Under the pieces are notes generated by a model. That model worked only from the letters and a program-made list of their open reading frames with translations. It searched no databases and had not been told where the DNA came from. The position numbers and the translations under genes were made by a program. This document shows positions 12,884-13,517 of a DNA stretch of 13,517 nucleotides, one piece after another. The DNA is taken from the NCBI GenBank assembly GCA_036154155.1, contig JAYZLP010000051.1:1-13517 (forward strand), in the 5' to 3' direction. This stretch comes from MGIIb-O5 sp036154155 (GTDB lineage Archaea; Thermoplasmatota; Poseidoniia; Poseidoniales; Thalassarchaeaceae). Every line of letters begins with the position of its first letter. Within the stretch, counting starts at the first letter, position 1.

Positions 12884-13291
12884 CTGTTTTCCATCGAGAT
12901 CGCAGTTCCCGACGTCGAAACGTACCTGCGTCTACGAGAGAAGGCAGGAATGAGGCCGAGAACAACTAGCGGCGCTACTAAGGGCCTAGGATCAGAGCTT
13001 TTCTCGGTCTTACTAAGGCACGATGATTCAGATGAGATCGTAGGAATGGGAAGGGTTGTTGGAGACGGAGGAACGGTCTTCCACATCTGTGACATGGCAG
13101 TTGATCAGCATTGGCAAGGTAATGGAGGGGGCACGATGATAATGGATTCACTGATGGAATACATCACTCGAGAAGCATCCAATAAGTCCTACATCAACCT
13201 CATGGCAGATGTCGATGGATTCTATGAGAGGTGGGGCTTCAAGCCAACCATCCCCAACTCCCGAGGCATGTTCCTAAGACTATCGGATTAA
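12884..13291 (+). CDS. GNAT-family N-acetyltransferase lacking a standard start codon
   Basis: This protein belongs to the GCN5-related N-acetyltransferases, which move an acetyl group from acetyl-CoA to an amine. The core GMGRVVGDGGTVFHICDMAV, the acetyl-CoA loop QGNGGG, then MDSLMEYI and FYERWGFKPT are clear. The first ATG in frame is at 12950, but the family N-terminus is encoded in frame before it: IEIAVPDVETYLRLREKAG, from about 12893 to 12949. No ATG, GTG or TTG lies upstream in this frame before a stop; the nearest candidate is CTG at 12884, used here. Gene callers would choose 12950 and lose the first strand and helix. The frame runs back into the srp19 3' end. A rare start, a frameshift, a sequence error or a junction that removed the start could explain this. 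The substrate is unknown. Confidence 0.75.
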   Translation: MFSIEIAVPDVETYLRLREKAGMRPRTTSGATKGLGSELFSVLLRHDDSDEIVGMGRVVGDGGTVFHICDMAVDQHWQGNGGGTMIMDSLMEYITREASNKSYINLMADVDGFYERWGFKPTIPNSRGMFLRLSD

Positions 13292-13308
13292 CCATCCACC
13301 TCAACGGT

Positions 13309-13325
13309 GCGCCCTGAAAGGGCGC
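13309..13325. terminator. Perfect hairpin between convergent genes
   Basis: GCGCCCTGAAAGGGCGC is a perfect inverted repeat with seven paired bases and a GAA loop, in the 41-base gap between the GNAT gene and the convergent gene ending at 13333. Position suggests a bidirectional terminator or 3'-end stabiliser. AT-rich sequence follows on the right but there is no long T-run. It resembles the parA palindrome, which has the same GAA centre and GCGCC/GGCGC arms. Confidence 0.4.
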
Positions 13326-13332
13326 TGTCAAA

Positions 13333-13517
13333 TTAATTTGCCTGATTGTACACAATCGCCAGGCTATGATGCACGTTAATCCGATCCTGACCATCCTCTA
13401 TGGTCAGGTATATCTCATGAGTTGAGACCGGCCCGAAGTGAACCGTCTTCCAGACGAAACTGTCACCGTTCCCGATATTCTCGCCCGCTGTCTGACAGAC
13501 CCCCTCGTCATTGACGA
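13333..13517 (-). CDS. 3' end of an unidentified gene, cut by the window edge
   Basis: On the minus strand a reading frame enters at the window edge (first full codon at 13515) and runs 60 codons to a TAA at 13333-13335. Sequence such as GDSFVWKTVHFGPVSTHEIYLTIEDG followed by INVHHSLAIVYNQAN looks like alternating beta strands of a secreted or surface protein, but no family can be named from so little. The other two minus-strand frames are broken by stops, which supports this one. The start lies outside the window, and no function is proposed. Confidence 0.6.
   Translation of the reverse strand, partial: VNDEGVCQTAGENIGNGDSFVWKTVHFGPVSTHEIYLTIEDGQDRINVHHSLAIVYNQAN

Noticed and set aside
1..13517. 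CRISPR arrays, rRNA, tRNA or 7S RNA genes
   Set aside because: Reading both strands I saw no regularly spaced repeats and no tRNA, rRNA or SRP RNA signature. A covariance-model scan would be the decisive test.

Overview
The window reads as a stretch of archaeal chromosome, most likely from a marine Thermoplasmatota of the Marine Group II (Ca. Poseidoniales) kind. Archaeal origin is well supported by proteins with no bacterial counterpart: Sec61-beta, ribosomal protein S8e, SRP19, an MCT-1/Tma20-type PUA protein and a secreted protein with a PGF-CTERM tail. Assignment to Marine Group II is an inference from the compact layout, the acidic proteins and the mixture with bacterial-looking genes (RimK, ParA, EamA, XerC/D-like recombinase). 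Several genes show a TTGAA-type box about 30 bases before the start codon and no clear Shine-Dalgarno sequence, as expected for short-leader or leaderless archaeal transcripts.

Layout. 1-96 holds nothing assignable. 97-1737 (-) is a NOL1/NOP2/Sun RNA m5C methyltransferase, divergent from an unrecognised 138-aa gene (1834-2250, +), which is followed by Sec61-beta (2298-2483, +). Tail to tail with it lies an unrecognised helical protein (2488-3330, -). A possible zinc-knuckle mini-protein (3409-3603, +) is followed, tail to tail, by a tyrosine recombinase (3604-4728, -) and a RimK-type glutamate ligase (4870-5826, -). Divergent from rimK begins a + strand series: a membrane-spanning SAP-domain protein (5962-8154), a ParA-type ATPase (8225-9178) and an EamA transporter (9179-10078). 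A - strand operon converges on it: MCT-1-like PUA protein (11887-11384), PGF-CTERM secreted protein (11344-10763) and an iodotyrosine-deiodinase-like flavoprotein (10754-10080). S8e (11995-12390) and SRP19 (12439-12879) follow on the + strand. After them come a GNAT acetyltransferase with no ordinary start codon (12884-13291) and the 3' end of an unidentified gene (13333-13517, -).

How the genes fit together. Sec61-beta, SRP19, S8e, the MCT-1-like protein and the methyltransferase form a translation and protein-export set scattered among accessory genes. The most suggestive pairing is the SAP-domain membrane protein directly before a ParA ATPase, with no ParB visible. This could be a membrane-tethered DNA positioning module, but that is a hypothesis. 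A 19-base perfect palindrome lies between the TTGAA box and the ATG of parA and may be an operator. The deiodinase-like enzyme keeps all three residues of the halotyrosine-binding lid. The RimK protein closely follows the bacterial S6-modifying enzyme although archaea lack bS6, and three other proteins in the window end in Glu-Glu-Glu.
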